Made by a program: the position numbers and the translations under genes. A model generated the notes under the pieces. That model did not search any database and was not told the DNA's origin. It saw only the letters and a program-made list of their open reading frames with translations. From positions 1-32,103 of IMG/VR virus record IMGVR_UViG_3300021963_000430: 32,103 nucleotides of DNA. One strand, written 5' to 3'. The DNA is from a virus. Of this stretch, positions 12,411 through 20,484 are shown piece after piece (positions within the stretch are counted from its first letter, which is position 1; every line of letters begins with the position of its first letter).

Positions 12411-13400
12411 ATGGACAATACAAACCCACAAAACGGAGAAGCAGACGCATCCAACGCTGACAACAGCGAAAACAGTCTGCAGGAAAGCAACTTTCCTACA
12501 TCTGCTGAAATAAACAGCAGGTTGAACTCAATCCTGTTCGATGATGAAGTTGCTACGGAACAGGCGGAAGAGGGCGAAGACGACAGTAATCAGCCCCAAG
12601 ACCAGCAGACAGACGGTGAGTCGGAAACGAACACTGAAACTGATACTGAAGGCGATGAGGTTCATTCAAAGTCCGAGGAAGAGCAAGAGGAAGTTTCTCG
12701 TGGTGTGCAGAAGCGAATCGACAAACTGACAGCAAAGCGAAAAGAGGCGGAAGCCGAAATCGAAAAACTGAAGCAGGAAGTCGAGTCACTGAAGACCACT
12801 ACGACTAGTCGCAGAGAGCCAGAATTCACAGACGAACCTTTTTCCAACTTGAATACGATTGCAGAAATTGAGGCAGAGATTGCCCAAGCAAGGTCGGTTC
12901 GCAATTGGGCAGAGGAAAACGCTGATGGATATACGGAAACAAACGACAAGGGCGAGGAAATGTATTATGACCCTGCCAAGATAAGGCAGATTAAGGTAAA
13001 CGCTATGAGGGCTCTTGAAGAAGGGCTACCCAAGCGTTACCAGTACATCCAAGCGAGAGACCAAATCGACCAAGTTGCTGTTAAGGAATATCCGTGGTGG
13101 AAGGATAAGACTGCAAAGGAGCGTCAGATTGCTGACCAGTTCCTGCAGACTTTCCCGCACATCAAGAAGTTCCCAGACTACAAGATGGTTATTGGTGATT
13201 ACATCAGAGGCGTAAAAGCCCGAGAAGCGGCAGTAAAAGGTCAAAAGCCTGTCGTCAAAGCACCTGTTCAACCTCGTTCCAGTGGCATAGCCCCGACTGT
13301 CAAGAAAGAGGACATCCGCAGTCAGAACGCATATGCCAAGTTTGCCCAATCGGGAAGAACTGATGACCTTGCTAAAGTTATGGAGAAGTTCCTCGACTAA
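12411..13400 (+). CDS. Capsid scaffolding protein
   Basis: A 329-residue protein directly before the major capsid gene, where scaffolds lie. Residues 1-95 are highly acidic and Gln/Asn/Ser-rich, including EQAEEGEDDSNQPQDQQTDG. Residues 97-130 form a likely coiled coil (KRIDKLTAKRKEAEAEIEKL). The C-terminal part is basic and helical (RGVKAREAAVKGQKPVVKAP, then KEDIRSQNAYAKFAQ). Acidic N-terminus, coiled coil and basic C-terminal capsid-binding end are the standard scaffold layout. It guides coat assembly and then leaves or is degraded; no protease gene is visible nearby. Compared with T7 gp9 (about 307 residues) the size is close. Confidence 0.8.
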   Translation: MDNTNPQNGEADASNADNSENSLQESNFPTSAEINSRLNSILFDDEVATEQAEEGEDDSNQPQDQQTDGESETNTETDTEGDEVHSKSEEEQEEVSRGVQKRIDKLTAKRKEAEAEIEKLKQEVESLKTTTTSRREPEFTDEPFSNLNTIAEIEAEIAQARSVRNWAEENADGYTETNDKGEEMYYDPAKIRQIKVNAMRALEEGLPKRYQYIQARDQIDQVAVKEYPWWKDKTAKERQIADQFLQTFPHIKKFPDYKMVIGDYIRGVKAREAAVKGQKPVVKAPVQPRSSGIAPTVKKEDIRSQNAYAKFAQSGRTDDLAKVMEKFLD

Positions 13401-13412
13401 ATATATACTACT

Positions 13413-14444
13413 ATGGCAAGTCTAACAGAAAGAAATATCGTCTCTGGTAAGCGGGAAGCCCTCGCTGATACCATCTCACTCGTGGATGCTAAGTCCACTC
13501 CGTTCACATCAATGGCTCCGAAGGTTGCAAAACCAGGAAATACGCTGTTCCGCTGGCAGGTTGATTCCCTCCCCTCTGTGTCCGCTGAACAGGCTGGCAT
13601 CGTTGACGGTACGGATGTTGACCCGAATGGGGCTCAGATTAAGAACTATGTCAAGGATGGTGCTACCCAGTACCGCTATGAATTGTCCAACCACATTCAG
13701 ATTTTCAGAGAAAGCACTCGTGTGTCTCCTCTGACAACTGACATCGCTGTGGTTGCTGGCGTTCGTTCGGAACTGTCAAACAATGTCGCTAAGGCTACTG
13801 AAACGCTGAAGCGTAAGATGGAAAAGACCCTTTGTTCTGCTAACCTTCCGAAGGCCGATGACGGTGCTTCACAGGGTTATGCTACTCGTGGTCTTGATTC
13901 GTGGATTAAGAACGACTTCACAGGTGATGCTTATCTTCCTGTGCCTACAGCGTTCCGTACTCCTACTTCATCCATCTCGACTGTCGGTACTGCCGCTCTT
14001 GATGAGGCTGTTGTCCAGAATGTTCTGGCTTCCGTCTTTGAACAGCAGGGTCGTCCGCAGGAGTTTGACCTCCTTGGTGGCTACAAGTTGAAGCAAGCCT
14101 TCACTGCTCTCACCTACACAACTAGACAGAATGCCAACACGAATACCGCCTCGGTTATCCGTACCCTCAACAGAGAGTCGGAAAAGAGCGTGTACAAGTC
14201 CAGCATCGATGTCTTTGAAGGTGACTTTGGTTCTATTCGCATCCACACCTCTCTCTTCCTCAAGAACAACTTCTGCGGTTACCTGCTGAACTTTGACTTG
14301 GTTGGAGTTGGCTACGGAGGCAATATCGCTCAAGTCAAGGAACTGACGGACAATGGTGGTGGCCCTGCCAGAATGGTCGAGGCTATCGCTACTTGCATCG
14401 TCAAGAATCCTCTCGGTCTTGCGAAGTTCGACTTCACGACCTAA
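13413..14444 (+). CDS. Major capsid protein (DUF5309-like)
   Basis: A 343-residue protein in the scaffold-capsid position. The N-terminal pattern GKREALADTISLVDAKSTPF, then LFRWQVDSL and a DGTDVDPN loop, followed by YRYELSNHIQIFRESTRVS, is the one I know from DUF5309 proteins, which are HK97-fold coats of short-tailed phages. The helix KATETLKRKMEKTLCSAN fits the spine helix region, and the C-terminus (CIVKNPLGLAKFDF) ends in the typical hydrophobic strand. The codon use is nearer to that of the early genes (more CGN arginine than in neighbours), consistent with high expression. No Shine-Dalgarno sequence is present; an AT-rich leader ATATATACTACT precedes the ATG. Confidence 0.85.
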   Translation: MASLTERNIVSGKREALADTISLVDAKSTPFTSMAPKVAKPGNTLFRWQVDSLPSVSAEQAGIVDGTDVDPNGAQIKNYVKDGATQYRYELSNHIQIFRESTRVSPLTTDIAVVAGVRSELSNNVAKATETLKRKMEKTLCSANLPKADDGASQGYATRGLDSWIKNDFTGDAYLPVPTAFRTPTSSISTVGTAALDEAVVQNVLASVFEQQGRPQEFDLLGGYKLKQAFTALTYTTRQNANTNTASVIRTLNRESEKSVYKSSIDVFEGDFGSIRIHTSLFLKNNFCGYLLNFDLVGVGYGGNIAQVKELTDNGGGPARMVEAIATCIVKNPLGLAKFDFTT

Positions 14445-14450
14445 AGCGTA

Positions 14451-14816
14451 ATGGCTGATGCGTTCGTCCAGTCGTTGGTTGAGATAATCCCTCCTCATCT
14501 TCACAAGGAGATGGAAAGGGAACTCATCAACGGCTGGCGAATGCGTGAGTCACTTGCCAGAGCGGAAGCCAAGCAGATTGCCCATTTTGGGCATACTAAC
14601 GAGGCTCACGATGTTCAAGGGTTAGGTAGGAAGATTGCTGAAATCCCTGCCGATGCCTATCACTATTGGGGACAGAGACTAGGGTATGAATGCTGGAAGG
14701 ATAAGCAGTTTTTTAAGGAATTCCTGCGTGATAACCCAGAACTCGCTGTTCGCAATTATTGCAAAAAGACAGTTGTTCAAGGAACTGTTTTCACAGCGGA
14801 TGGTTACCAAGTATAA
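14451..14816 (+). CDS. Head-associated hypothetical protein (121 aa)
   Basis: The ATG lies six bases after the capsid stop and the stop is in a TAATG overlap with the connector gene. The 121-residue product is mostly helical: EMERELINGWRMRESLARAE near the start, then a His-rich turn (HFGHTNEAHD), the segment GRKIAEIPADAYHYWGQRLG and CWKDKQFFKEFLRDNPELAV. The stretch GxKIAEIPxxAYHYWxxxxG seems familiar from short genes beside podoviral coat genes, without a known role. By position it could help head completion. No catalytic motif is visible. Confidence 0.75.
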   Translation: MADAFVQSLVEIIPPHLHKEMERELINGWRMRESLARAEAKQIAHFGHTNEAHDVQGLGRKIAEIPADAYHYWGQRLGYECWKDKQFFKEFLRDNPELAVRNYCKKTVVQGTVFTADGYQV

Positions 14817-15589
14817 TGCGTACTACCGACTTTTCACAAATACTGTTTGAAGCCCTACAATATAGCGGCAATGACAGACATAATATTACGGACGAGACAT
14901 TTGCTCAGTTCCGTGATTTTATCACAGCCAGACTGCGTGAGGCTTGGGAGCAAGACGAATGGCCCGACCTTTGCAGACTAGCACAATTCACGACCAGCAT
15001 TGACGCAAACAATGTTGTTTCGTTCACTTTACCTTCAACCGCTGGGGAAGTCCTTGGCGTTTTTAACAAGAACCCACAAGCAAGCACAAGAGTTACAGAC
15101 CTTGGCTATGAACTATATGACGATGGAACTACAACCAAAGTCATTGTTCAAAACAGAATACTTACAGATGGATGGTTTCACTATAGAATCAAGTGTCCTG
15201 TCCTTACAGGAGATTTGTACAATCCTACGGTTGTATATTCGCAAGGGGCTCAAGTGTATTTTGACACAGGCTCAACAACTGGTACATATATGCCAGTCTC
15301 TGGAAAGCCCCATCGTGGCAATTTTTATATTGCTCTAGGTTCTACAGTTCCTGCCAACTACAATCCATCAACTCATCCTCTAGAGTGGCAGAAAATAGAG
15401 ATACCTTATATCTTTGGTAATTACTGTTCTTGGGGAGCCGCCGCTAATTGGTTGGTTTCAGAAGGACAATTGCAAGAAGCGGCTGGTTTGGATTCAAAGG
15501 CTTCTAGTATGTTGACCGCAGAAGCAGACAAGGTCGCAAGACAACAAAACCAAATCTCAAAGATTAGATTTATAAACCCATACACCTAA
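14816..15589 (+). CDS. Head-tail connector (adaptor) protein
   Basis: A 257-residue protein starting at ATG 14816 in a TAATG overlap; an upstream reading from 14759 is rejected. The first 50 residues (FSQILFEALQYSGNDRHNIT, then RDFITARLREAWEQDEWPD) match the helical start of podoviral adaptor or tail tubular A-type proteins (T7 gp11 class), which bind under the portal. A beta-rich middle follows, and the end (FGNYCSWGAAANWLVSEGQL) is helical again. It is longer than T7 gp11 (196 residues) because of the beta-rich insert around residues 110-190. The call rests on order and pattern, not on a search. Confidence 0.65.
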   Translation: MRTTDFSQILFEALQYSGNDRHNITDETFAQFRDFITARLREAWEQDEWPDLCRLAQFTTSIDANNVVSFTLPSTAGEVLGVFNKNPQASTRVTDLGYELYDDGTTTKVIVQNRILTDGWFHYRIKCPVLTGDLYNPTVVYSQGAQVYFDTGSTTGTYMPVSGKPHRGNFYIALGSTVPANYNPSTHPLEWQKIEIPYIFGNYCSWGAAANWLVSEGQLQEAAGLDSKASSMLTAEADKVARQQNQISKIRFINPYT

Positions 15590-15897
15590 TGTCCTCATCA
15601 TTCACTACATTCTCCAGTCCAGCACTGCGTAGGTTTAGCACCACGCAAGTTGCTACTAGCACAACCAAGACTCAAGTTCTTACACCTCCTGCCAACATTA
15701 CAACAAGGCGTATTGTTCTCCTTGTTCAGAACACATCCACAACCGATACGGTTCAGTTGATGGGTAATGCTACCGATACCGTTGGTGTGGTTCTTCCACC
15801 TCAGTCTCAGTTCTCGCTCGACAACTATAACGGTGGTCTTTGGGCTGTTGCTGACTCTGGTACTCCCGCAATCAACATCACAATTGGTTCTGTCTAA
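15589..15897 (+). CDS. Small beta-rich virion protein (102 aa)
   Basis: The start is in a TAATG overlap after the connector gene and the end in another. The 102-residue product is rich in Thr/Ser/Val, with alternating strands such as TRRIVLLVQNTSTTDTVQLM and FSLDNYNGGLWAVADSGTPA, and has no cysteine or membrane segment. It looks like a compact beta sandwich of the sort used for head decoration or for small tail-tip parts. I do not recognise a named family. Its tight coupling with connector and nozzle genes argues for a structural role. Confidence 0.7.
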   Translation: MSSSFTTFSSPALRRFSTTQVATSTTKTQVLTPPANITTRRIVLLVQNTSTTDTVQLMGNATDTVGVVLPPQSQFSLDNYNGGLWAVADSGTPAINITIGSV

Positions 15898-16286
15898 TGA
15901 GCATTAATGTTTCTACAGGCGTGATGATTCCAGCCAATGTGTTGGAAGTCGGAAACGAAATATCTGCTGACCAACTTGCGGCTATTCAGAACGCTTCTAT
16001 GGCTTCTGCCGCAAATCCTTTGGTCACCAAGGATAAGGCTTTGGCTAACGCCTTGGCTTCTATGGTTCAATACGCTTTTGATACAGGTACTGATTCAAAC
16101 AGAACCGCTTGTGGCATCTCAAATGCAGGTATACTTGCTGGAACAGGCTCTTTTGCTGGAATCTGGGATGGCACATCCGCATCTTGGGGTTTCCCTTCCA
16201 TCTATACATCGGCAAACAACAGTTCAACTCAGACGCTTTATGTTATCGTGAATAGCACCCTTTCAGACTTCAAAATCCAAAACTAA
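15897..16286 (+). CDS. Hypothetical virion protein (129 aa)
   Basis: A 129-residue protein beginning in a TAATG overlap. The first half is Ala-rich and helical (SADQLAAIQNASMASAANPL; KALANALASMVQYAFDTG). The second half is Gly/Ser-rich and beta-like (GILAGTGSFAGIWDGTSASW; SSTQTLYVIVNSTLSDFKIQ). A short helix plus a sandwich could be a head fibre, decoration or minor tail protein. No known domain is recognised. The TAA stop is one base before the ATG of the 39-codon membrane-protein gene. Confidence 0.7.
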   Translation: MSINVSTGVMIPANVLEVGNEISADQLAAIQNASMASAANPLVTKDKALANALASMVQYAFDTGTDSNRTACGISNAGILAGTGSFAGIWDGTSASWGFPSIYTSANNSSTQTLYVIVNSTLSDFKIQN

Positions 16287-16287
16287 T

Positions 16288-16407
16288 ATGTTTATTGTTC
16301 TTCTTTCAGTTGCTCTTGCTATTACAACTTTTCTTGCAGGAGTTTATGTCGGCACTCGCTGGTCTGAAAAGATTAAGGCTGTGTACGACTCTATCCTATC
16401 GCAGTAA
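16288..16407 (+). CDS. Single-pass membrane protein (39 aa)
   Basis: ATG 16288 lies one base after the previous stop and TAA 16405-16407 overlaps the nozzle gene start as TAATG. The product has an N-terminal hydrophobic helix of about 20 residues (MFIVLLSVALAITTFLAG), the segment VYVGTRWSEK and a short charged C-terminus. The layout (N-terminal anchor, 15-residue tail) resembles small holin- or spanin-like proteins, yet no endolysin is adjacent, so a lysis role is only a possibility. Exact coupling on both sides makes it very likely to be expressed with the tail genes. Confidence 0.7.
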   Translation: MFIVLLSVALAITTFLAGVYVGTRWSEKIKAVYDSILSQ

Positions 16408-18023
16408 TGCCTAATGAAGTTTTAAGAGATGGAGACATAGGATTTGTCGGGCTTAACAGCCGTGACAACCCTTCGACATTGCCAGCAGGTACTGTCTCTC
16501 TATCTCAGAACTTTAGGTTAGACAGAGGCGTTGCTACGGTAAGAAAGGGTCTTCAGCGTAAAACATCCTTTGCTCTTGTAGGCCAGACGGTCTATGGAAG
16601 CGGCTGTTATCTTGATACCAATGGACAAGAAGTGTTCATTGTCATTGTTGCCGATGGTCTGTATTCGTACAACCCGCAGACGGAGTTTATCTCAACAAAG
16701 GTTAATTTCCCTGTAGGCGTTACAATCACAACTTCAGATGGTTGTGATGTGGTACACGCTGTAGATAGAGTGTTTATCTCTAGAGGTTTTGGATACCGTC
16801 CTCTAATGTGGGATTTGTCTGGAAGTATTACAGAACTTCCTTTAACACCTACAGCAGGTCACGAATTCCCAAACTGCACAGGACTGTTGTATTATTCCAA
16901 CAGATTAATTGCACTTGGTAAACATCATCTGGATACGGATTTAAAAAGAAACCGTGATACTGTATCTGTAAGCAATTACTTAGATTACCAGCATTGGGAT
17001 GCACTTGATGCGTTTTCCTTCAACGAGGGCGGTAATGATGAAGTTGTTTCTGTGTCTCCTTGGACTCTTAATGAGTTCTTGGTTTTGATGCGTAACAGCA
17101 TCTTCTATGTAAATATTGGCTTAGGTCGTTATGCAGATGGTGAACAACTTGGAACTACATCGTTCATTAAGACGCTTGTAACAGACATTGGTTGTTCTGC
17201 TAAGCGAAGCGTTGTTCTGGCTAATGGTGGTGTAGTGTTTTTGTCGGACAATGGTGTATATTTCTTAAGCCCACAGTCTGTAGGTTCTAACGAATCTGTA
17301 AGGCTTCTTACCGTTGCAGACCCATTGTCTTCTCCTATTGACGATGTGATTCAAAGAATCAACAAAAACGCTTCAAAGAGGTCAGTAGCCACATATTGGA
17401 ACAACAGGTACTATTTGGCAGTTCCTCTGGACACATCTACAGACAATAACGCAATCCTTGTATATAATTTCATCCTAAAGGCTTGGGAGTCTGTAGATGT
17501 ATATCCTGCTGGGTTTGATGTTGCTTCATTCTTGATTGGTAAGAAAGACAATCAGCGTAGACTTTTTGCTGTAGACGGAGACCAAGGCTTCTTCTTGATG
17601 GAACAGTTGGAGTATGACGAATACGGCCCTGCTACTGGCACTCCTGTTCTTCCTTTTTTTCTTCCTGCTACTATTAGCACTGCATCGTTTACGCCTAACA
17701 CTATTAATGGAATCTTGGAGACCAGAAGATACACATTTAATAGCATTGGTGACAAGAGGTTCAGCACATCCGAAGTAGAACTCTCTTCTAATGCTGGAGG
17801 CCAAGTAAGAACATCCATTGATGTGTATAACCCAGATGTAACGACAATTACTGACTCGTTGGGTTTTGCCACAACAGAGGATTCAACAAGGCGTATTCCT
17901 ATTAGGAAAATTGGCTCTGGCATCAAACTGAAGTTTGAAACATTAAGCCTTCAAAGACCGTCCGTAAGGTCAGCATACATCTACGCCATCAATCAATTTA
18001 AAACCAACCAGAGCAAAAAATAA
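16407..18023 (+). CDS. Tail nozzle-like beta-propeller protein
   Basis: A 538-residue beta-rich protein. The N-terminus GLNSRDNPSTLPAGTVSLSQ followed by NFRLDRGVATVRKG matches the start of podoviral tail tube/nozzle proteins (T7 gp12 and P22 gp10 type), which read GxNxRxxPxxLxxGxAxxxxNxRxxxGxxxxRKG. The body contains repeating strand pairs such as GQEVFIVIVADGLYSYNPQ, GGVVFLSDNGVYFLSPQS and NAILVYNFILKAWESVD, typical of propeller blades that line the DNA exit channel. T7 gp12 is 794 residues, so this one is shorter. It is followed by a tail-fibre-like gene, as expected for a distal tail part. Confidence 0.75.
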   Translation: MPNEVLRDGDIGFVGLNSRDNPSTLPAGTVSLSQNFRLDRGVATVRKGLQRKTSFALVGQTVYGSGCYLDTNGQEVFIVIVADGLYSYNPQTEFISTKVNFPVGVTITTSDGCDVVHAVDRVFISRGFGYRPLMWDLSGSITELPLTPTAGHEFPNCTGLLYYSNRLIALGKHHLDTDLKRNRDTVSVSNYLDYQHWDALDAFSFNEGGNDEVVSVSPWTLNEFLVLMRNSIFYVNIGLGRYADGEQLGTTSFIKTLVTDIGCSAKRSVVLANGGVVFLSDNGVYFLSPQSVGSNESVRLLTVADPLSSPIDDVIQRINKNASKRSVATYWNNRYYLAVPLDTSTDNNAILVYNFILKAWESVDVYPAGFDVASFLIGKKDNQRRLFAVDGDQGFFLMEQLEYDEYGPATGTPVLPFFLPATISTASFTPNTINGILETRRYTFNSIGDKRFSTSEVELSSNAGGQVRTSIDVYNPDVTTITDSLGFATTEDSTRRIPIRKIGSGIKLKFETLSLQRPSVRSAYIYAINQFKTNQSKK

Positions 18024-18025
18024 CT

Positions 18026-19213
18026 ATGCCACAAATTCAGAAAGGCACTACATACAGTGCAATTAACAATCAGGTAAACTTCACGAACCTCAACAATCTT
18101 GTTGATGCGTCTGTACTTCTTGTTGGTGCTATCAGCGAACAACCGCTTATTACGGCCAACACGCTAGCATCTACTGATGAGTTTATTGTTAATGATGCAG
18201 GTGTTTTAAAGAGGACTACTGTCTCAGATATTCTTAACAGTTCTCTTAACGCCACGCTTGGAGTTGCACAGGCTACATCTGTTACTACAAATGCAATCAA
18301 CACGCTTACTGGAGATGACCTGCAGTTGACCGCAACAGACAAGGCAATTGTTACAAGCAAGGCGTTTTCTTCTGGCGATGGAATAAATGTGACGGTGTTT
18401 TCTACAGCCCACGGTCTTCTTGCCAATGCCATTGTTCTTGTTTCCGCTACAGTAGCGGAGTATTCTGGTACATTTAGAATTGCTTCTGTGGCTACTGATT
18501 CGTTTGTGTATGTGTTGAACACGACAGCAACGCCAACTAGCGGTACTTGCTCATACACGAAGAAGGCATCAGTTAATGTTAATGGTGGTCTTGTTTCCAA
18601 CTCCTTGTCTGTTTCCAAGGGAGACCATAGAGTTGATGGTGTGTTGTACGCAAAGGGTGCTATACAAGCGGATGGTGCGTTTACGAGTAACGGTGTAGCC
18701 AACTTTACAGGTACGCTACAAGTTAACGGAACTGTTGGATATGTGCTTACTGAAGTGTTGGATGAAACAATTCCTCCTTATACATCTGTTGGTGCAGGTA
18801 ATTCGGCAGGAATCTGGCAGTCTTTGTTGTTCACCAAACCTGCTGGTGAAGTTTGGATTTTTGAACTGAACTTTAATCACGGTTCAAATGTTCCTTCTTT
18901 CCAAACTGGTGCTATTAACTATGCATATGGTATTAGATATTATTCTACTGCAGTTTATACAGGGTCGTATAAATCTGCTTTTTCTGTTAATCGTCCTATT
19001 AGTGGTGCTTCACACGCAGATACTACCGTTATTCCTGCACAGGTAACTTGGGTTGAGCAGTCCGCTACTGTACTTACAAATGAAAGAGTGACTATTGATG
19101 TTTTTGTTGGTACTGCTATGAAGATGTTCTCTAATTCCAGTGCAATTTTTACTGGGTTTACAACTCCAGTTGCTAGTTCTGTTCTTAGAATCTACAAGTT
19201 CAAGACTGCTTGA
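18026..19213 (+). CDS. Tail fibre or tail appendage protein
   Basis: A 395-residue Ser/Thr/Val/Gly-rich protein. The N-terminal quarter (NNQVNFTNLNNLVDASVLLV) is probably the virion-attachment part. The middle has a repetitive beta pattern around GGLVSNSLSVSKGDHRVDGV, continuing as AKGAIQADGAFTSNGVANFT, which fits a trimeric beta-helical shaft. The last 150 residues (from about YVLTEVLDETIPPYTSV) form a likely globular receptor-binding head ending LRIYKFKTA. No enzyme motif for glycan cleavage is seen. The place next to the nozzle supports adsorption function. T7 places gp17 after gp16, so this order differs from T7. Confidence 0.65.
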   Translation: MPQIQKGTTYSAINNQVNFTNLNNLVDASVLLVGAISEQPLITANTLASTDEFIVNDAGVLKRTTVSDILNSSLNATLGVAQATSVTTNAINTLTGDDLQLTATDKAIVTSKAFSSGDGINVTVFSTAHGLLANAIVLVSATVAEYSGTFRIASVATDSFVYVLNTTATPTSGTCSYTKKASVNVNGGLVSNSLSVSKGDHRVDGVLYAKGAIQADGAFTSNGVANFTGTLQVNGTVGYVLTEVLDETIPPYTSVGAGNSAGIWQSLLFTKPAGEVWIFELNFNHGSNVPSFQTGAINYAYGIRYYSTAVYTGSYKSAFSVNRPISGASHADTTVIPAQVTWVEQSATVLTNERVTIDVFVGTAMKMFSNSSAIFTGFTTPVASSVLRIYKFKTA

Positions 19214-19635
19214 TGTTTCAAAATCAAGTCATTGATTTTATTAACGCCAACAGGTCTACAAAGTCTTTTGGCTTTGAAGGAAATCACTTGAAGATGTATC
19301 TGACTTGGGCATTTTCTTTTGACTACTTGTTTATCGTTTTTGAAAACAATGAAATTGTAGGTGTCGGTGTTGCATACCCGCTAAAAAGACCTTACAATGG
19401 GGATAAGTTTACCCTGTTTGTGTTCAACGAAATAGTGCCACCAAGTGAAGAACATAAACACGAATTATGTATTATGGACTTGGTAGCAGTTACGGATAGT
19501 GCAAGGAAAACACTTGTAAAAAACTTTCAACAACGCTACCCAAACTGGCAGAACCAGAAGAAATGGGGGCTTAGAGACGAAGAAACAAAAGAAATCTCAA
19601 ACCAATATATTAACCTTCTAAACAAAATTGACTAA
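19213..19635 (+). CDS. GNAT-like small virion protein (T7 gp13 position)
   Basis: The start is ATG 19213 within a TGATG overlap; the TTG at 19210 is not preferred. The 140-residue product has the strand pair FDYLFIVFENNEIVGVGVAY, then HELCIMDLVAVTD, a helix RKTLVKNFQQRYPNW and KKWGLRDEE. This is the order beta2-beta3, beta4, alpha3, beta5 of the GNAT fold, without a clear acetyl-CoA loop, so it is probably not an active acetyltransferase. T7 gp13 (138 residues), an internal virion protein, is described as GNAT-like and sits just before gp14-gp15-gp16, the same order as here. The match is by size, order and pattern. Confidence 0.5.
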   Translation: MFQNQVIDFINANRSTKSFGFEGNHLKMYLTWAFSFDYLFIVFENNEIVGVGVAYPLKRPYNGDKFTLFVFNEIVPPSEEHKHELCIMDLVAVTDSARKTLVKNFQQRYPNWQNQKKWGLRDEETKEISNQYINLLNKID

Positions 19636-20477
19636 TGGGTTCTAAAGTAAAAACACCTCCTCCTAGGGATTATTATGGAGAAATGAAAGGTACAATGGAT
19701 GCACAGAACAGGCTTGCTCCAGAAATGATAGCGTACGAACGGTCTCTTGTTCCCCAGTTGCAACAGTTGCAAAGGGAGCAGATGATGGGACAGGCCGACA
19801 ATCTCAAGACATTCTATAGGGGTGTTATGGGTGACAGTGCAAACTTGATGTCGCAGTATGGTTCCACCTTTGCCAATGCAATGGCTCCTATTGCACAAGG
19901 GTCTAGGACTACATATGAATCAAGCCTTGGAGGTGGAGTGAACTTGCAGAATTTGATGCGTTCACAGGCTATGTCTGAACTTAACGCTGGTACTGGTCTC
20001 ACTCCAGATATGCAGACACAGGCACAGCAAATGGCTAGAGCGGCTTCTTCTGCTAGAGGAATTACCAACACTAATAGAGGATTGGCAAATGAAGTTCTTA
20101 CTGGCTACAAGTTAGGTCAAGACAGACAAGATAGGGCTCGTACATTTGCCAATACTGTGCTTGGCAATGATGTTACTATGGCAGGTAATGCTTATACCCA
20201 ATACGGCTCTCCTCTCATACAAAACGGTATGGCGGCTCTTTCACCTATGGGACTTGCAGGACAGGCAATGCAGTACAACCAAAGCCTTGGCCCGACATAT
20301 CTGCAACCAGAGTCTCAGTACTCTGCTAATCTTGTTGGAGCAAATCAAAATATGGCTCTACAGGCCGCAATTGCAAATGCTCAAAACAAGAATGCTATTA
20401 CAACAGGTCTCATTAGTGGTGCGGCCTCAATTGCTACTGGTGGTCTTTCCAAGGGTGGGGCTTGGGCTCCTTCATAA
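19635..20477 (+). CDS. Internal virion (ejection) protein, T7 gp14-like position
   Basis: A 280-residue protein starting in a TAATG overlap. It is rich in Ala, Gly, Gln, Met and Asn. The N-terminal half is helical (VPQLQQLQREQMMGQADNLK), and the last 40 residues are hydrophobic (ALQAAIANAQNKNAITTGLI, then SGAASIATGG), a likely membrane-active end. This resembles gp14-type ejection proteins that form the outer-membrane channel of T7. T7 gp14 is 196 residues. The call rests on composition and order ahead of a gp15-sized gene. No start alternative is needed, and there is no Shine-Dalgarno sequence. Confidence 0.6.
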   Translation: MGSKVKTPPPRDYYGEMKGTMDAQNRLAPEMIAYERSLVPQLQQLQREQMMGQADNLKTFYRGVMGDSANLMSQYGSTFANAMAPIAQGSRTTYESSLGGGVNLQNLMRSQAMSELNAGTGLTPDMQTQAQQMARAASSARGITNTNRGLANEVLTGYKLGQDRQDRARTFANTVLGNDVTMAGNAYTQYGSPLIQNGMAALSPMGLAGQAMQYNQSLGPTYLQPESQYSANLVGANQNMALQAAIANAQNKNAITTGLISGAASIATGGLSKGGAWAPS

Positions 20478-20484
20478 TTAATTT

